Source: an uncultured Microbacterium sp.
GTDB lineage: Bacteria; Actinomycetota; Actinomycetes; Actinomycetales; Microbacteriaceae
NCBI RefSeq assembly: GCF_947488465.1
Contig: NZ_CANKZA010000002.1
Span: 372,001-436,000 of the forward strand
Direction: 5' to 3'
Length of the DNA stretch: 64,000 nt
Shown: positions 18,299-27,696 of the stretch, piece after piece
Numbering within the stretch: the stretch's first letter is position 1
How the letters are laid out: every line of letters begins with the position of its first letter
Made by a program: the position numbers and the translations under genes
The notes under the pieces: generated by a model
The model's input: the letters and a program-made list of their open reading frames with translations, nothing else
What the model was told of the DNA's origin: nothing
Databases searched by the model: none

Positions 18299-19294
18299 TC
18301 AGGCGGGCGGCGCGGTCGAGCCGCGGATGACCAGCTCGAACGGCAGCGCTGCCGCGGGTGCCGTAACGTCTTCGCCGACCGCCGCGAGCGCCGCCTCAGC
18401 CGCGGCCACGCCTTGCGCGTGCGGGAATTGCTCGATCGTCGTCAGCGCGAAGAACCCGCTCAGGTCGTGGCCGTCGACCCCGATGACCGAGAGGTCGCGG
18501 GGGACCTCCTGCCCGAGTTCGCGCGCCGCGAAGACTGCGCCGAAGGCGAGCTCGTCGGATGCCGCGAAGATCGCGGTCGGCGGTTCCGACTGCGACAGCA
18601 GCTCGTGCGCCGCGCGGTGTCCGCCCTCGATGGTGAAGTCCGCCCGCGCGAATCCGGCTGCCTCGACCCCGGCATCGGCGAGGGCGGCGACGAACCCGCG
18701 ATGCCGCAGCGTCGGGATATCACGCCCGGCGTCGCGGGGATACGCGTGTCCGATGTGTGCGATGCGGCGGTGTCCGAGTGCGAGCAGATGTTCCGTCGCC
18801 GCGCGGCCCACCGCGACATCGTCGACGCGCAAAGTTGCCAGCTCGAGGATCGGTGTGCCGAGGCCGATGATCGGCAGCCCCAGGCCGCGAAGGTCGGCCG
18901 TCTCATCGGGGGACATCCACAGCGACAGGGCGATGACGGCATCCACCCGTCCCCGGCGAAGCGACGTCTGGAACAGGTGTCGCCGCTGCGCGGGGTCATC
19001 GGTCGCGTTGTACAGCGTGATGTCGTAGCCGAGCGGCGCCAGACGCGTCGCGATGCCGTCGAGCACCTGCGCGAAGAACCACTGATCGACGAGCGGCACG
19101 AGCACGCCGATCGATCGGGTGCGTCCTGTTGCCAGAGAGGATGCCGCGGCCGACGCGACGTAGCCGAGTTCGGCGGCAGCCCGCTGAACCCGGGCGCGGG
19201 TCGCGTCGGACAGGCGACCGCGCCCGCTGAGCGCGCGCGAGGCGGTCGCCGCCGACACCTCGGCGCGGCGCGCGACCTCCTCGAGGCTCGTCAT
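18299..19294 (-). CDS. LacI-family repressor of the GH13 glucosidase
   Basis: 331 residues. The HTH is at 1-50 (MTSLEEVARRAEVSAATASR, ALSGRGRLSDATRARVQ) with the hinge AELGYVASAAASSLATG; the periplasmic-binding-like domain follows (GVLVPLVDQWFFAQVLDGI, PPTAIFAASDELAFGA, LSVIGVDGHDLSGFF). It starts one base after the glucosidase stop, so both are in one operon. The likely operator is the 16-bp palindrome at 20982, upstream of the glucosidase, and the inducer is probably an alpha-glucoside. Confidence 0.93.
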   Translation of the reverse strand: MTSLEEVARRAEVSAATASRALSGRGRLSDATRARVQRAAAELGYVASAAASSLATGRTRSIGVLVPLVDQWFFAQVLDGIATRLAPLGYDITLYNATDDPAQRRHLFQTSLRRGRVDAVIALSLWMSPDETADLRGLGLPIIGLGTPILELATLRVDDVAVGRAATEHLLALGHRRIAHIGHAYPRDAGRDIPTLRHRGFVAALADAGVEAAGFARADFTIEGGHRAAHELLSQSEPPTAIFAASDELAFGAVFAARELGQEVPRDLSVIGVDGHDLSGFFALTTIEQFPHAQGVAAAEAALAAVGEDVTAPAAALPFELVIRGSTAPPA

Positions 19295-19295
19295 C

Positions 19296-20969
19296 TCAGG
19301 AGGTGACGAGCCACACAGCCGTGTCGGCCGGAAGCTCGGCACCCGTGAGCGGTTCGCTGGCTGCCAACACGGTGCCCGCGGGCAGGACGACCGGTGATGT
19401 GCCCGCATTCGCGATCACTGTCACATTCCCGTTGCGGAATGCAAGGACGTCGTCGCCGTATCCGTCCAGCCATTCGAGGACGCCGGCACCGAGGCCTTCG
19501 GCGCGCCGGACGGCGAGCAGAGTCCGATAGACCCAGAGCGTCGACTCGGGATCGGTCTCCTGAGCGGAGCGTGCGAGCGTGGCCCATTCGGCCGGCTGCG
19601 GCAGCCAGGCGGCGCCGGTCGGACTGAAGCCGTAACCGGGAGCGTCCGCGTCCCACGGGATCGGGACCCGGCATCCGTCTCGCCCGTAGCGCTCGCCGTC
19701 GGTGCGGAACCAGGTCGGGTCTTGGCGGGCGTCGTCCGGGAGTTCGATCGCCTCGGGCAGGCCCAGTTCTTCGCCCTGGTAGAGATAGGCGGAGCCCGGG
19801 AGGGCGAGCATGACCGTCGTCGCGGCGCGTGCTCGGCGCAGGCCGACGTCGGCGTTCGGCTTTCCGGGGGAGTCTGGACCGATCCCGCTCCCCTGCGCGT
19901 TCTCGGCCGTGAGGGCGAGGCGCGAGGCATGCCGTACGACGTCGTGGTTGGAGAGCACCCACGTCGCGGGGGCTCCGACGGCGGGGAACGCTCGCAGCGA
20001 CTCGGAGATGACTTCGCGGATGGCCGCGGCATCCCATTCCGTCGTGAGGTACGGGAAATTGAAGGCCTGGTGCATCTCGTCCGCGCGCACCCATTCGGCC
20101 GTTCGGTCGACCGTCGGCAGCCATGCCTCCGCGCACAGCGCGCGGTCGCCCTCGTATTCGGCCAGCACGCGATTCCAGTCGCGGTAGATCTCGTGCACGC
20201 CTTCCTGGCCCCAGTAGGGCGCCTCATCGTGGCCGCCCATGCTGTCGGCCAGGGCGTCGGGGAGGTGGTTGGGCAGGCCGTCGGACTTCACGAGCCCGTG
20301 GGCGACGTCGACGCGGAATCCGTCGACGCCTCGGTCGAGCCAGAACCGCAGAATGCGGCGGAACTCTTCCTGCACCTCGGTGTTCGACCAGTCGAAGTCG
20401 GGCTGCGTCGAGTCGAACAGGTGGAGGTACCACTGACCGTCGGCGACACGCGTCCAGGCGGGTCCACCGAAGACCGATTCCCAGTTGTTCGGGGGAAGCT
20501 CACCGCTCTCCCCCGTGCCCTCGCGGAACATATAGCGGCCGCGCTCGGCACTGCCGGGAGCCGAGGCGAGTGCCGCCTGGAACCAGGCGTGCTGGTCGGA
20601 ACTGTGGTTGGGGACGAGGTCGACGACAACGCGGATGCCGCGGTCGTGCGCGGCGGCACGCAGCGCGTCGAAGTCGTCGAGCGTGCCGAAGAGCGGGTCG
20701 ACATCGCAGTAGTCGGCGACGTCGTAGCCGGCATCTTTCTGCGGCGAGCGGTAGAACGGGCTCAGCCAGATGGCATCGACTCCGAGCGAGACGAGGTGAT
20801 CGAGGCGGCTCGTGATGCCGGGGAGGTCCCCGATGCCGTCGCCGGATGCATCGGCGAACGAGCGCGGATAGATCTGGTAGATGACGGCGGTGCGCCACCA
20901 CTCGGAGCCGGGGCGGCTCTCGCCGATCGGGGCGAGCGCGCCCGCGGGAAGCTGTTCGGTCTGACTCAT
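19296..20969 (-). CDS. GH13 alpha-glucosidase (oligo-1,6-glucosidase type)
   Basis: 557 residues from ATG 20969. GH13 regions: VVVDLVPNHSSDQH (region I), GFRVDVAHGLV with the nucleophile Asp (region II), RALCAEAWLP with the acid/base Glu (region III) and TWVLSNHDVVRH (region IV). The QPDFDWSNTEVQEEFR segment and YWGQEGVHEIY fit intracellular alpha-glucosidases of the GH13_23/30 type that act on maltose, sucrose or isomaltose. No signal peptide, so it acts in the cytoplasm. No sugar importer lies beside it. Confidence 0.92.
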   Translation of the reverse strand: MSQTEQLPAGALAPIGESRPGSEWWRTAVIYQIYPRSFADASGDGIGDLPGITSRLDHLVSLGVDAIWLSPFYRSPQKDAGYDVADYCDVDPLFGTLDDFDALRAAAHDRGIRVVVDLVPNHSSDQHAWFQAALASAPGSAERGRYMFREGTGESGELPPNNWESVFGGPAWTRVADGQWYLHLFDSTQPDFDWSNTEVQEEFRRILRFWLDRGVDGFRVDVAHGLVKSDGLPNHLPDALADSMGGHDEAPYWGQEGVHEIYRDWNRVLAEYEGDRALCAEAWLPTVDRTAEWVRADEMHQAFNFPYLTTEWDAAAIREVISESLRAFPAVGAPATWVLSNHDVVRHASRLALTAENAQGSGIGPDSPGKPNADVGLRRARAATTVMLALPGSAYLYQGEELGLPEAIELPDDARQDPTWFRTDGERYGRDGCRVPIPWDADAPGYGFSPTGAAWLPQPAEWATLARSAQETDPESTLWVYRTLLAVRRAEGLGAGVLEWLDGYGDDVLAFRNGNVTVIANAGTSPVVLPAGTVLAASEPLTGAELPADTAVWLVTS

Positions 20970-20981
20970 GCGAACAGCGTA

Positions 20982-20997
20982 GCGCAAGCGCTTGCGC
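20982..20997. promoter_or_regulatory. LacI operator GCGCAAGCGCTTGCGC
   Basis: Perfect 16-bp palindrome with the central GCAAGCGCTTGC typical of LacI/MalR-type sites, 13 bp upstream of the glucosidase ATG and 35 bp upstream of the divergent apt start. It could affect apt as well. Confidence 0.85.
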
Positions 20998-21031
20998 ACC
21001 CGAAGATGCGGGAGCCGACTACCCTGGACCG

Positions 21032-21547
21032 GTGACTTCCGAGCTTGCGCACGCCTCTTCGCTCATCGCGACGATCCCCGACTTCCCGGAGCCCGGCATC
21101 CTGTTTCGCGACATCTCGCCGCTCTTGGCGGATGCCGCGGCCCTGCGCACCGTGGTCGACGCGGTCATCCGGCCCTTCGTGGGCGAGTTCGACGTCGTCG
21201 CCGGTGTCGAGGCCCGCGGTTTCATGCTCGCCGGTGCCGTCGCGATCGCCGCAGGGGTGGGGATGGTCCCGATCCGAAAGGCCGGAAAGCTCCCGCGCCC
21301 GGCCGCGGCCGTCTCGTATGACCTCGAATACGGCACCGCGGAGATCGAGATGTCCGATGATCTGCCCGCGGGCACGCGCGTGCTGCTCGTCGACGACATC
21401 CTGGCGACCGGGGGCACCCTTCGCGCCGCGCAGGAGCTCCTTTCCCGTCTCGGCTATCCGCTTGCCGGCACCGCCGTGCTGATGGAGCTCGCCGACCTCG
21501 ACGGACAGCGCGTGTGCGGCCCGGTGCACACGGTCTTCCGCGTCTGA
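21032..21547 (+). CDS. apt: Adenine phosphoribosyltransferase
   Basis: 171 residues. It salvages adenine to AMP using PRPP. The PRPP-binding motif VLLVDDILATGGTL lies at 117-130; the N-terminus IPDFPEPGILFRDISPLL and GVEARGFMLAGAVA are Apt-specific. The GTG start follows TACCCT (21020-21025) by exactly 6 nt, so the message is probably leaderless. It diverges from the GH13 gene across a 62-bp region that holds the LacI operator. Confidence 0.96.
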   Translation: MTSELAHASSLIATIPDFPEPGILFRDISPLLADAAALRTVVDAVIRPFVGEFDVVAGVEARGFMLAGAVAIAAGVGMVPIRKAGKLPRPAAAVSYDLEYGTAEIEMSDDLPAGTRVLLVDDILATGGTLRAAQELLSRLGYPLAGTAVLMELADLDGQRVCGPVHTVFRV

Positions 21548-21646
21548 CGGAGCCGGTTTTCCGGCCTCGCGGCCAGTGTTTCAGCGGGGCGACCACGCAT
21601 CCGGGTGCGATACTCGGAAGGCCTGAGACCGACAGAGAGGGCCCGC

Positions 21647-23143
21647 GTGACGACCACGACGTACGAACCGACTGTGCACATCACCTCGAGCACGGCAGCC
21701 GAACTGCACCTCGGTGGCGACGTCGATGAGCTCTTCGCGTCGACGCCCGAAGGCCTACGCGATCGCGTGGTCGAAGCCATCCGCCAGCTCGCGGCGTCGG
21801 CCGGCGAGCCGGTGACCGCGACCCTCGTCGACGGCGCCGCCCGTTGGCCCCTCATCGTGCACCCGGATGGCACGTATCTCGAGGCTCCGTCGCTCTCCGA
21901 TGCGCCGGTGCCGGATGCGTCGCCGATGCACGAGGTGGATGCCGAGGACCGCGCGCCGGAGCAGGTCGCATCCGCGGCGCCGGTGGCCGCAGCGCCTGTC
22001 GCGCCCGCGGCGCCCGTGGCGGCCATGGCTCCCGTGGCGGCAGCGACCGTCGGCGCCGAGTCGGCCGAGCCCGCGCCTGTCGCGGCCACGCCCGCGCCGA
22101 CGTTCGACGCGTCCGTGCCGGAGCAGGTGGTCCCGACGGTCTCCGAGCCCGCCGCTGCGAGTGGAGCCCTCCGCGGCTCCGGCATCCGCCGCGACCCCAC
22201 GCAGCGGGTCACGCCGACGGTCGAGGACCTGCTCAACTCCCGCACGGATCGCACGCGCGAGCGCGCCACCGAGGGGTGGCAGGGCGCCGTGCGCCGCATG
22301 ACGGGTGGAGCCATCTCGCCGCGTCCGGGGCAGGTCGAACGGTCCCGGATCGACCGCGAGCGGATGGTGCAGCGTCGGCTCGACGCGCCGCGCACGATCG
22401 TGATCCTGAACCCCAAGGGTGGCGCGCACAAGACGACATCGACGCTGCTGCTGGCGGCGACCTTCGGCACCCAGCGGGGCGGCGCGACGCTCGCGTGGGA
22501 CAACAACGAGACTCGCGGCACGCTCGGCTGGCGCGCGCAGAACGCACCGCATCACCGCACGGCCGTTGACCTGCTCGAGCACCTCGACACCTTCACCGAG
22601 CCGTCACAGGCGAGCCTCGCCGCCCTCGACACGTACGTCCGCACCCAGGTCGATGCGCGCTTCGATGTGTTGGCTTCGGATGAGGATGCCGCGGCATCCT
22701 CCACGATCGACGCGGCCGCGTTCGACCGGCTGCACGGTGTGCTCTCGCGCTACTACCGGTTGCTGATCGTCGACACGGGCAACAACATGCGTGCGTCGAA
22801 CTGGGTCGCCGCCGTCGCTGCGGCCGACCAGCTCGTGATCGTCTCGACGGTCCGCGAGGACACGGCAGCGAGCGCCGCGTGGCTGCTCGACGGCCTGCGC
22901 GAGAAGGGGTTCGATCAGAAGATCGACGAGGCTGTCACGATCCTCGCCGCCCCGTCGGCGCGTCCCGACCGCAAGCTCGCGGAGCGTCTGGAGCGCCACT
23001 TCGCCCAGGTGACGTCCTCGGTGGTGCACGTCCCCTTCGACCCCGCGCTCGTCGACGGCGGGCCGATCGACTTCGACGCGCTGTCGGCCGAGAGCCGCGA
23101 CGCGTGGCTCACGGTTGCTGCGGCGATCGCGGGCCGGCTGTAG
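21647..23143 (+). CDS. ParA/MinD-like ATPase with long alanine/proline-rich N-terminus
   Basis: 498 residues from GTG 21647 (SD GAGAGGG). Residues 1-85 are a small ordered region; 90-175 are low-complexity Ala/Pro/Val; the ATPase starts near 245 with the deviant Walker A NPKGGAHKTTSTLLLAATF, then TLAWDNNETRGTLGWR, YRLLIVDTGNNMRASNW (Walker B region) and VSTVREDTAASAAWLLDGL. Such proteins are seen in actinobacteria as non-chromosomal ParA homologues linked to secretion or positioning. No ParB partner or parS site is visible. Confidence 0.85.
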   Translation: MTTTTYEPTVHITSSTAAELHLGGDVDELFASTPEGLRDRVVEAIRQLAASAGEPVTATLVDGAARWPLIVHPDGTYLEAPSLSDAPVPDASPMHEVDAEDRAPEQVASAAPVAAAPVAPAAPVAAMAPVAAATVGAESAEPAPVAATPAPTFDASVPEQVVPTVSEPAAASGALRGSGIRRDPTQRVTPTVEDLLNSRTDRTRERATEGWQGAVRRMTGGAISPRPGQVERSRIDRERMVQRRLDAPRTIVILNPKGGAHKTTSTLLLAATFGTQRGGATLAWDNNETRGTLGWRAQNAPHHRTAVDLLEHLDTFTEPSQASLAALDTYVRTQVDARFDVLASDEDAAASSTIDAAAFDRLHGVLSRYYRLLIVDTGNNMRASNWVAAVAAADQLVIVSTVREDTAASAAWLLDGLREKGFDQKIDEAVTILAAPSARPDRKLAERLERHFAQVTSSVVHVPFDPALVDGGPIDFDALSAESRDAWLTVAAAIAGRL

Positions 23144-23161
23144 CCCGCGTAGAGAGAAGCG

Positions 23162-25501
23162 TCATTCCTCGAGGTCGCGTCGGATGGCCGCCGCGATGCG
23201 CTCCGCGACACCCGGGTGCGCTGCCGCAAGCGCAGGCAGGCCCGCGATCGGATAGCCCACGTGCAGCCACGCTCGCGCTGTGTCGTCGATCGACAGCGCC
23301 GCGGGCGCGGCATCGTCCGCGGTATCGCCGCCAGGCGGGCCTGCGACCGTTGCATTGCGCGTGACTTCCGCCAGCACGGTGCTCGCGTCACGCACCGCGG
23401 TCAGCGCACGCTCGCGGCGCAACGGGTCGCGCACGTGGGCGGCGCGCAGCGCGTGCTCCACGAGTTCCGCGGCGCGGGCGGCATCGCCGTGGCGTGCGGC
23501 CAGGTCGGCCAACATGGTGAGCGACGGGGCATGCTCGCCGCGGCGCAGGTCGAGGATGCCCGTGTCGAGGATTTCGCGCTGCGCGGGCGAACGCTCACGG
23601 GGCTCGATGCGCAGCACGGCCGCCACCAGCAGTGCGGGAGCCGCGGCATCCCAGCGCCCGATCGTGCCCGTGCGCTCCTTGCGCGCGGCCGCCTCTGCGA
23701 CCGCGCGCACGTCGGCGTCGCGGGCGCCCAGCAGCACGGCAGCAACCTCTGCGAGTGGCCGGGCGCGCGCTGCGGCGGGAACGCGCGACACCGCATCGCG
23801 GGCCGCGTATGCGGCCGCCCGTGCCGTGGCTTCGACGCCCGCCGCGTCGAAGACGGCTGCCGCTTCGGCCAGCGCGACCGCTTCGCCGCGAGCGCGCGTG
23901 CGGCGTTCGAGCGAGCTCGCGTGGTGTGTGGTCCGCGCCCGCTCGAATGTACCGCGCGCCGCGCGGACGGCGAGCGGGGCATCCGGAGAGACGACACGCG
24001 CCGCGCTGAGCAAGGCGCCCCGCGGCGGAATCGCGTCGTCCGCGGCGATGCGATCCAGCGCGCGCCCCGCCGCCAGCGTCGCATGCTCCAGGTCGGCTAC
24101 GGCAGGTGGCTCGGCATTGTCGCCGTCGCGTTCGGCGCCGCCCGCCAGCAGCCGTGCGATCGCAGCGAGGGCCGCCACATCGTCAGTCGTTGCGAGCGCG
24201 TCCACGGCGGCGTCGCCCGCAACCGAGTCGAGCACGAGGGCGGACCACCGCGAACACTCCGCCGTGCGCACCGCGAGCCGGGCCGCGGTGTCGGCGAGCC
24301 CGACCGCGCGATGCGCGGCATCTGCCACCGCTGCCAGTTGCGTGCGGGCATCGCGCGCCGCGGCCACCGCACCGCGGTGGTCGCCGGCCTGCGCGCAGGC
24401 GACGGCGATCGTGGCGTAGGTCGTCGCGGCGAGGACCTGCTCGTGCTCGCGTGCCGACCGGAACTGCCGCGACCTCAACCCCTCGACGCTCGTCGGTCCC
24501 GGTGGCGCGGCGAAGGCCCGCTCGATCAGCGCCCGCGCCTGCCCGGCCCGCGCGAGGGCGGACTCGGGCGAAAGGTATAGGGCCGTGCCGGCGACCGCCT
24601 GCGCCGTGCGCAGCAGGGCCCCGACGGGGGCGTCGGGCGCAGCAGACCCTGCAGGCACGACGGCCGTCGCCGCGACGCCCGCGTCGATAGCCGCAGCGCC
24701 AGCCCCGCCGTCACCGTGCGGGCCCGGCGCGCCGATCTGCACCAGGGCATCGGTCACGATCTCGTCCGCGCGGCTGTCGCCGATCGATGCGGCCGCACGT
24801 GCGACGTACGCGAGCTCGATCGCAACGTCGGTGCGCACGCCGCGGGCCAGCGCGACGGCTCGTTTGGTGTCGCCGAGCAGGGCGACCACTGGCGCGAGTC
24901 GCCGCGGCACCGCCCCGTCGCCAGCGTCGAGGCGGCTGGCCGCGATCAGTAGCGCCGCCAGATCCTCGAGGTCTCGAGCCGAGCGCGCACTCGCGGCGAC
25001 GACAGCGGCGCCCGCCCACAACTGATCGCGAGCCGCATCGGGATGCCGCGACTCGAGCGTCCGTGCGCGCCGGGCATCCGTCAGCAGACGCACCGCGGCG
25101 TGTCGCTCTGACCGCCGTGACAGCATGCGCACTGCGAAGTCCTGCGACAGTGCGTATTCGGGTGCGCGGTCCCAACCCCACTCGATCCGCGCCGCCCAGA
25201 TCGCCGCGTCGAGCGCCGACCGGAACGGCGCGAGCGCGCGTTCGCGCACGCGCGTCTTGCGTTCGGCGCCATCGGCGAGCGGCCCGACGTGCAGATTGCG
25301 CACGACGCGGGCGAGCGCGTCGTCGCCCCGCAGTTCCCACGAGCCAGCGCACACGGAGATGTCGGGGGTGCTGGCCGCCGGCAGCAGCGCCGTGACCTTC
25401 GCGACCGAGCGACCGATGAGGCGAGCGAGATCGGATGCCGACAGCGGAGCCCCCGCAGCTGCCAGCAGCCCCGCCAGGTGCGCGCCCGTGCGCGTGCGCA
25501 T
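23162..25501 (-). CDS. Large alanine-rich helical protein with possible winged-helix head
   Basis: 779 residues, extremely Ala/Arg-rich (very high GC). The first 70 residues look like a winged helix (LAGLLAAAGAPLSASDLARL, IGRSVAKVTALLPA, SWELRGDDALARVVRNLH); the rest is a chain of helical repeats, TPR- or HEAT-like (YATIAVACAQAGDHRGAVA, ARHGDAARAAELVEHALRAA). No signal peptide. The frame stays open upstream of ATG 25501 into the end of hpxO but has no ATG or GTG there, so a CTG start near 25560 cannot be excluded. It lies 74 bp downstream of hpxO. Function unknown; not obviously purine-related. Confidence 0.7.
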   Translation of the reverse strand: MRTRTGAHLAGLLAAAGAPLSASDLARLIGRSVAKVTALLPAASTPDISVCAGSWELRGDDALARVVRNLHVGPLADGAERKTRVRERALAPFRSALDAAIWAARIEWGWDRAPEYALSQDFAVRMLSRRSERHAAVRLLTDARRARTLESRHPDAARDQLWAGAAVVAASARSARDLEDLAALLIAASRLDAGDGAVPRRLAPVVALLGDTKRAVALARGVRTDVAIELAYVARAAASIGDSRADEIVTDALVQIGAPGPHGDGGAGAAAIDAGVAATAVVPAGSAAPDAPVGALLRTAQAVAGTALYLSPESALARAGQARALIERAFAAPPGPTSVEGLRSRQFRSAREHEQVLAATTYATIAVACAQAGDHRGAVAAARDARTQLAAVADAAHRAVGLADTAARLAVRTAECSRWSALVLDSVAGDAAVDALATTDDVAALAAIARLLAGGAERDGDNAEPPAVADLEHATLAAGRALDRIAADDAIPPRGALLSAARVVSPDAPLAVRAARGTFERARTTHHASSLERRTRARGEAVALAEAAAVFDAAGVEATARAAAYAARDAVSRVPAAARARPLAEVAAVLLGARDADVRAVAEAAARKERTGTIGRWDAAAPALLVAAVLRIEPRERSPAQREILDTGILDLRRGEHAPSLTMLADLAARHGDAARAAELVEHALRAAHVRDPLRRERALTAVRDASTVLAEVTRNATVAGPPGGDTADDAAPAALSIDDTARAWLHVGYPIAGLPALAAAHPGVAERIAAAIRRDLEE

Positions 25502-25575
25502 CAGGTCATCGAGTGCCTCGTGCGCGCGTGGTGCAGACGCGCGAGAGGGAGCGGGGGGTACCGTGGCTCTTCCGT

Positions 25576-26769
25576 TCAGCTGGTGCGCAAACCGCCGCCG
25601 AGATCGACGGGGGTGCCGTCGATGTTACCGACGATCCCGCGAATGATGCCCACACCGTCGGCGCCGCGCAGACTCTCGTACCAGGCCTCCGTGGCGTCCA
25701 CGTCGAACGCGTGCGTCTCGTAGCCGCGCTTGCGCGCCCGCAGCACGAGGTCGCCCGCGCGCTCTGCGCGCATCTGCTCGTAGCGCTTCAGGGTGTCTTC
25801 GACGCTCACCGTGTTCGTCGCGAAGGCGATGCCGAGCGCGAAGGCATCCTCGAGCGCCGAGCACGCGCCCTGCCCGATGTCGGGCGCCGTGTTGTGTGCC
25901 GCATCGCCGAGGATCGCAACGCGCCCTTTCGCCCACGTCGAGAACGGCGTGATGTCCCAGATCTCGACGCGATTGAGGGATGCCTCGGGATCGATGGCAT
26001 CCACCAGTGCCTGCACGCCGGGAGCCCACCCGTCGAACGCCGCCCGCAGCGGTGCGACGCCGTCGGCGCGGTCGTACTCGAGCCCCGCCGGCTGCGGCAC
26101 GTCGAACCAGAAGTAGAACCGGTCGCCCGCGACGGGCATGACCGCCGCGCGCTTGCCGTCGGCGACGTAGGTGGTCCACGCCGTGTCGCGGCCGATCGCG
26201 TCATCCGCCGGGATCAGCCCGTTGAAGTTGGTGTACCCGGAGTACTCGCGCACGATCTCGGGCGCGCCCTCGGGCTGCACGTGGTCGCGCGTGATCGAGC
26301 GCGCGCCGTCAGCGCCGATCAGCAGGTCGCCCGTGTCGGTCGTACCGTCGGCGAAGGTCACCGTGACCTGCGTGCCGTCATCGGCGATACCGACCACCTG
26401 CCGCCCGAGGTGGATGCGATCCAACCCGACGCGCTCCATCAGCAGCGCCTGCAGGTCGGCGCGGGCGACGGGGTAGGGCTTCTGCCCTGCCATCGCCGTG
26501 ACCGGGGCGAGCGAGAAGTCGCACATCGTCTCACCGGTGTGTCCATCGAGGTAGACCATGTCGGCCATGTCGCCGCCGAGGGCGGCGACTTCGGCGCCGA
26601 CGCCGAGCCAGTTGAGCACCTTGACACCGTTGGACCACAGCGACAGCGCCGCGCCGACCGGCTTGTTCTCACGCATCCGGTCGTAGATGACGATGTCGTG
26701 TCCGAGTTTTGTGAGCGCGATCCCTGCGCTCGTTCCGCCGATGCCCGCGCCCACGATGATGACCTTCAC
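25576..26769 (-). CDS. hpxO: FAD-dependent urate hydroxylase HpxO
   Basis: 397 residues. FAD-binding GAGIGGTSAGIALTKLG lies at 7-23, the second FAD motif DLLIGADGARSITRDHV near 150, and AILGDAAHNTAPDIGQGAC near 280. LSLWSNGVKVLNWLG and GYTNFNGLIP fit HpxO rather than salicylate hydroxylases. HpxO converts urate to 5-hydroxyisourate with NADH and oxygen, replacing cofactor-free uricase. It lies 63 bp downstream of uraH and uraD, which process its product. Confidence 0.93.
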   Translation of the reverse strand: MKVIIVGAGIGGTSAGIALTKLGHDIVIYDRMRENKPVGAALSLWSNGVKVLNWLGVGAEVAALGGDMADMVYLDGHTGETMCDFSLAPVTAMAGQKPYPVARADLQALLMERVGLDRIHLGRQVVGIADDGTQVTVTFADGTTDTGDLLIGADGARSITRDHVQPEGAPEIVREYSGYTNFNGLIPADDAIGRDTAWTTYVADGKRAAVMPVAGDRFYFWFDVPQPAGLEYDRADGVAPLRAAFDGWAPGVQALVDAIDPEASLNRVEIWDITPFSTWAKGRVAILGDAAHNTAPDIGQGACSALEDAFALGIAFATNTVSVEDTLKRYEQMRAERAGDLVLRARKRGYETHAFDVDATEAWYESLRGADGVGIIRGIVGNIDGTPVDLGGGLRTS

Positions 26770-26832
26770 ATCCGCAGGCTACGGAGGCTGTGTCACCGTC
26801 AGGTTTCGTCGCGCTACCGGGGCGTTACGCCC

Positions 26833-27153
26833 TCACGACCCGCGATACGTCGAATACGCGAACGGGCTCAGCAGCAGCGGCACGTGGTAGTGCGGACGGT
26901 CTGCGACGGTGAACGCGACCGTGACCGAGGGGTAGAAGGTCTCGACTGCCTGCGCAGCGAAGTACGGCCCGGTGGAGAACGTCAGCGAGTAGTCGCCCGG
27001 CTCCAGCGCGTCCGGACCGAGCGCGAGCCGCCCGTCGGCGTCGGTCTGCCCCGACGCGAGGGCGGCGCCGTCGGGCCCCGCCAGGGTCACTGCGACACCC
27101 GTCGCGGGCACACCCGCGGTCGCGTCGAGGATGTGGGTCGTGAGGTGGGTCAT
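26833..27153 (-). CDS. uraH: 5-hydroxyisourate hydrolase
   Basis: 106 residues, transthyretin-like fold. N-terminal LTTHILDATAGVPATGVAV carries the catalytic His; the C-terminus RPHYHVPLLLSPFAYSTYRG ends with the family tetrapeptide YRGS. It hydrolyses HIU, the HpxO product, to OHCU. The gene begins 1 base after the uraD stop and precedes hpxO, so order follows the operon uraD-uraH-hpxO. Confidence 0.97.
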   Translation of the reverse strand: MTHLTTHILDATAGVPATGVAVTLAGPDGAALASGQTDADGRLALGPDALEPGDYSLTFSTGPYFAAQAVETFYPSVTVAFTVADRPHYHVPLLLSPFAYSTYRGS

Positions 27154-27154
27154 G

Positions 27155-27652
27155 TCAGTCCTCCAGGCTCGAGCGCAGACGCAGCAGCGCGATCTGGCGC
27201 AGCTGGTCGCGCGCCTCGGCGGCTTCGGTCGCGTCGTCGTTGCCGAGCCGGCGGCGCACTTCGGCGAGCATCTCGTCGGCGCTGCGGCCCGCGGCACGGA
27301 TGAGGAACACGCGCCCGAACCGGGCCTCGTAGTCGGCGTTGGCCTGTGCCATGGCATCCGTCGTCGACACGGATGCCCTCGCCATCGCCGCCTGCTCACG
27401 GGTGCTCGCTGCGGCTTCCGCCCCTGACCCCGCGGGCTTCTGCCCGATGCGCGGGTGGTGAGCGAGCGCGGCATCCAGGTCGGCGTCGGTCCAGCTGCGG
27501 GCGAGCGCGTCGGCGCGCGCGGCAGCCTCGTCGACCGAGGCGTACGGCCGTGCCGCGACGACCGCGTCGACCCACGTGGTGACCGCCGCCCACACCGCGA
27601 CCGTCGCCGTCGCCGTCTCGCGGTCGGTGTCGTTGAACTCGTCGAGTCTCAT
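27155..27652 (-). CDS. uraD: OHCU decarboxylase
   Basis: 165 residues. Signature ALAHHPRIGQKPAGSG with the catalytic His, and RFGRVFLIRAAGRSADEML; both are diagnostic of UraD. It decarboxylates OHCU to S-allantoin. TACGGT (raw 27659-27664) precedes the ATG by 6 nt, so the operon mRNA is probably leaderless, and a perfect GlnR-type box lies just upstream (27675-27690). Confidence 0.96.
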   Translation of the reverse strand: MRLDEFNDTDRETATATVAVWAAVTTWVDAVVAARPYASVDEAAARADALARSWTDADLDAALAHHPRIGQKPAGSGAEAAASTREQAAMARASVSTTDAMAQANADYEARFGRVFLIRAAGRSADEMLAEVRRRLGNDDATEAAEARDQLRQIALLRLRSSLED

Positions 27653-27674
27653 GCACCGACCGTATCGCCGCGGC

Positions 27675-27690
27675 GTTTCGGCCCCGTAAC
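27675..27690 (-). promoter_or_regulatory. GlnR-like box GTTAC-N6-GAAAC upstream of uraD
   Basis: On the minus strand the sequence is GTTACGGGGCCGAAAC, an exact match to GTnAC-N6-GAAAC. It overlaps the position expected for the -35 of the uraD promoter. Nitrogen control by GlnR is inferred from this match. Confidence 0.6.
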
Positions 27691-27696
27691 GTGCGT

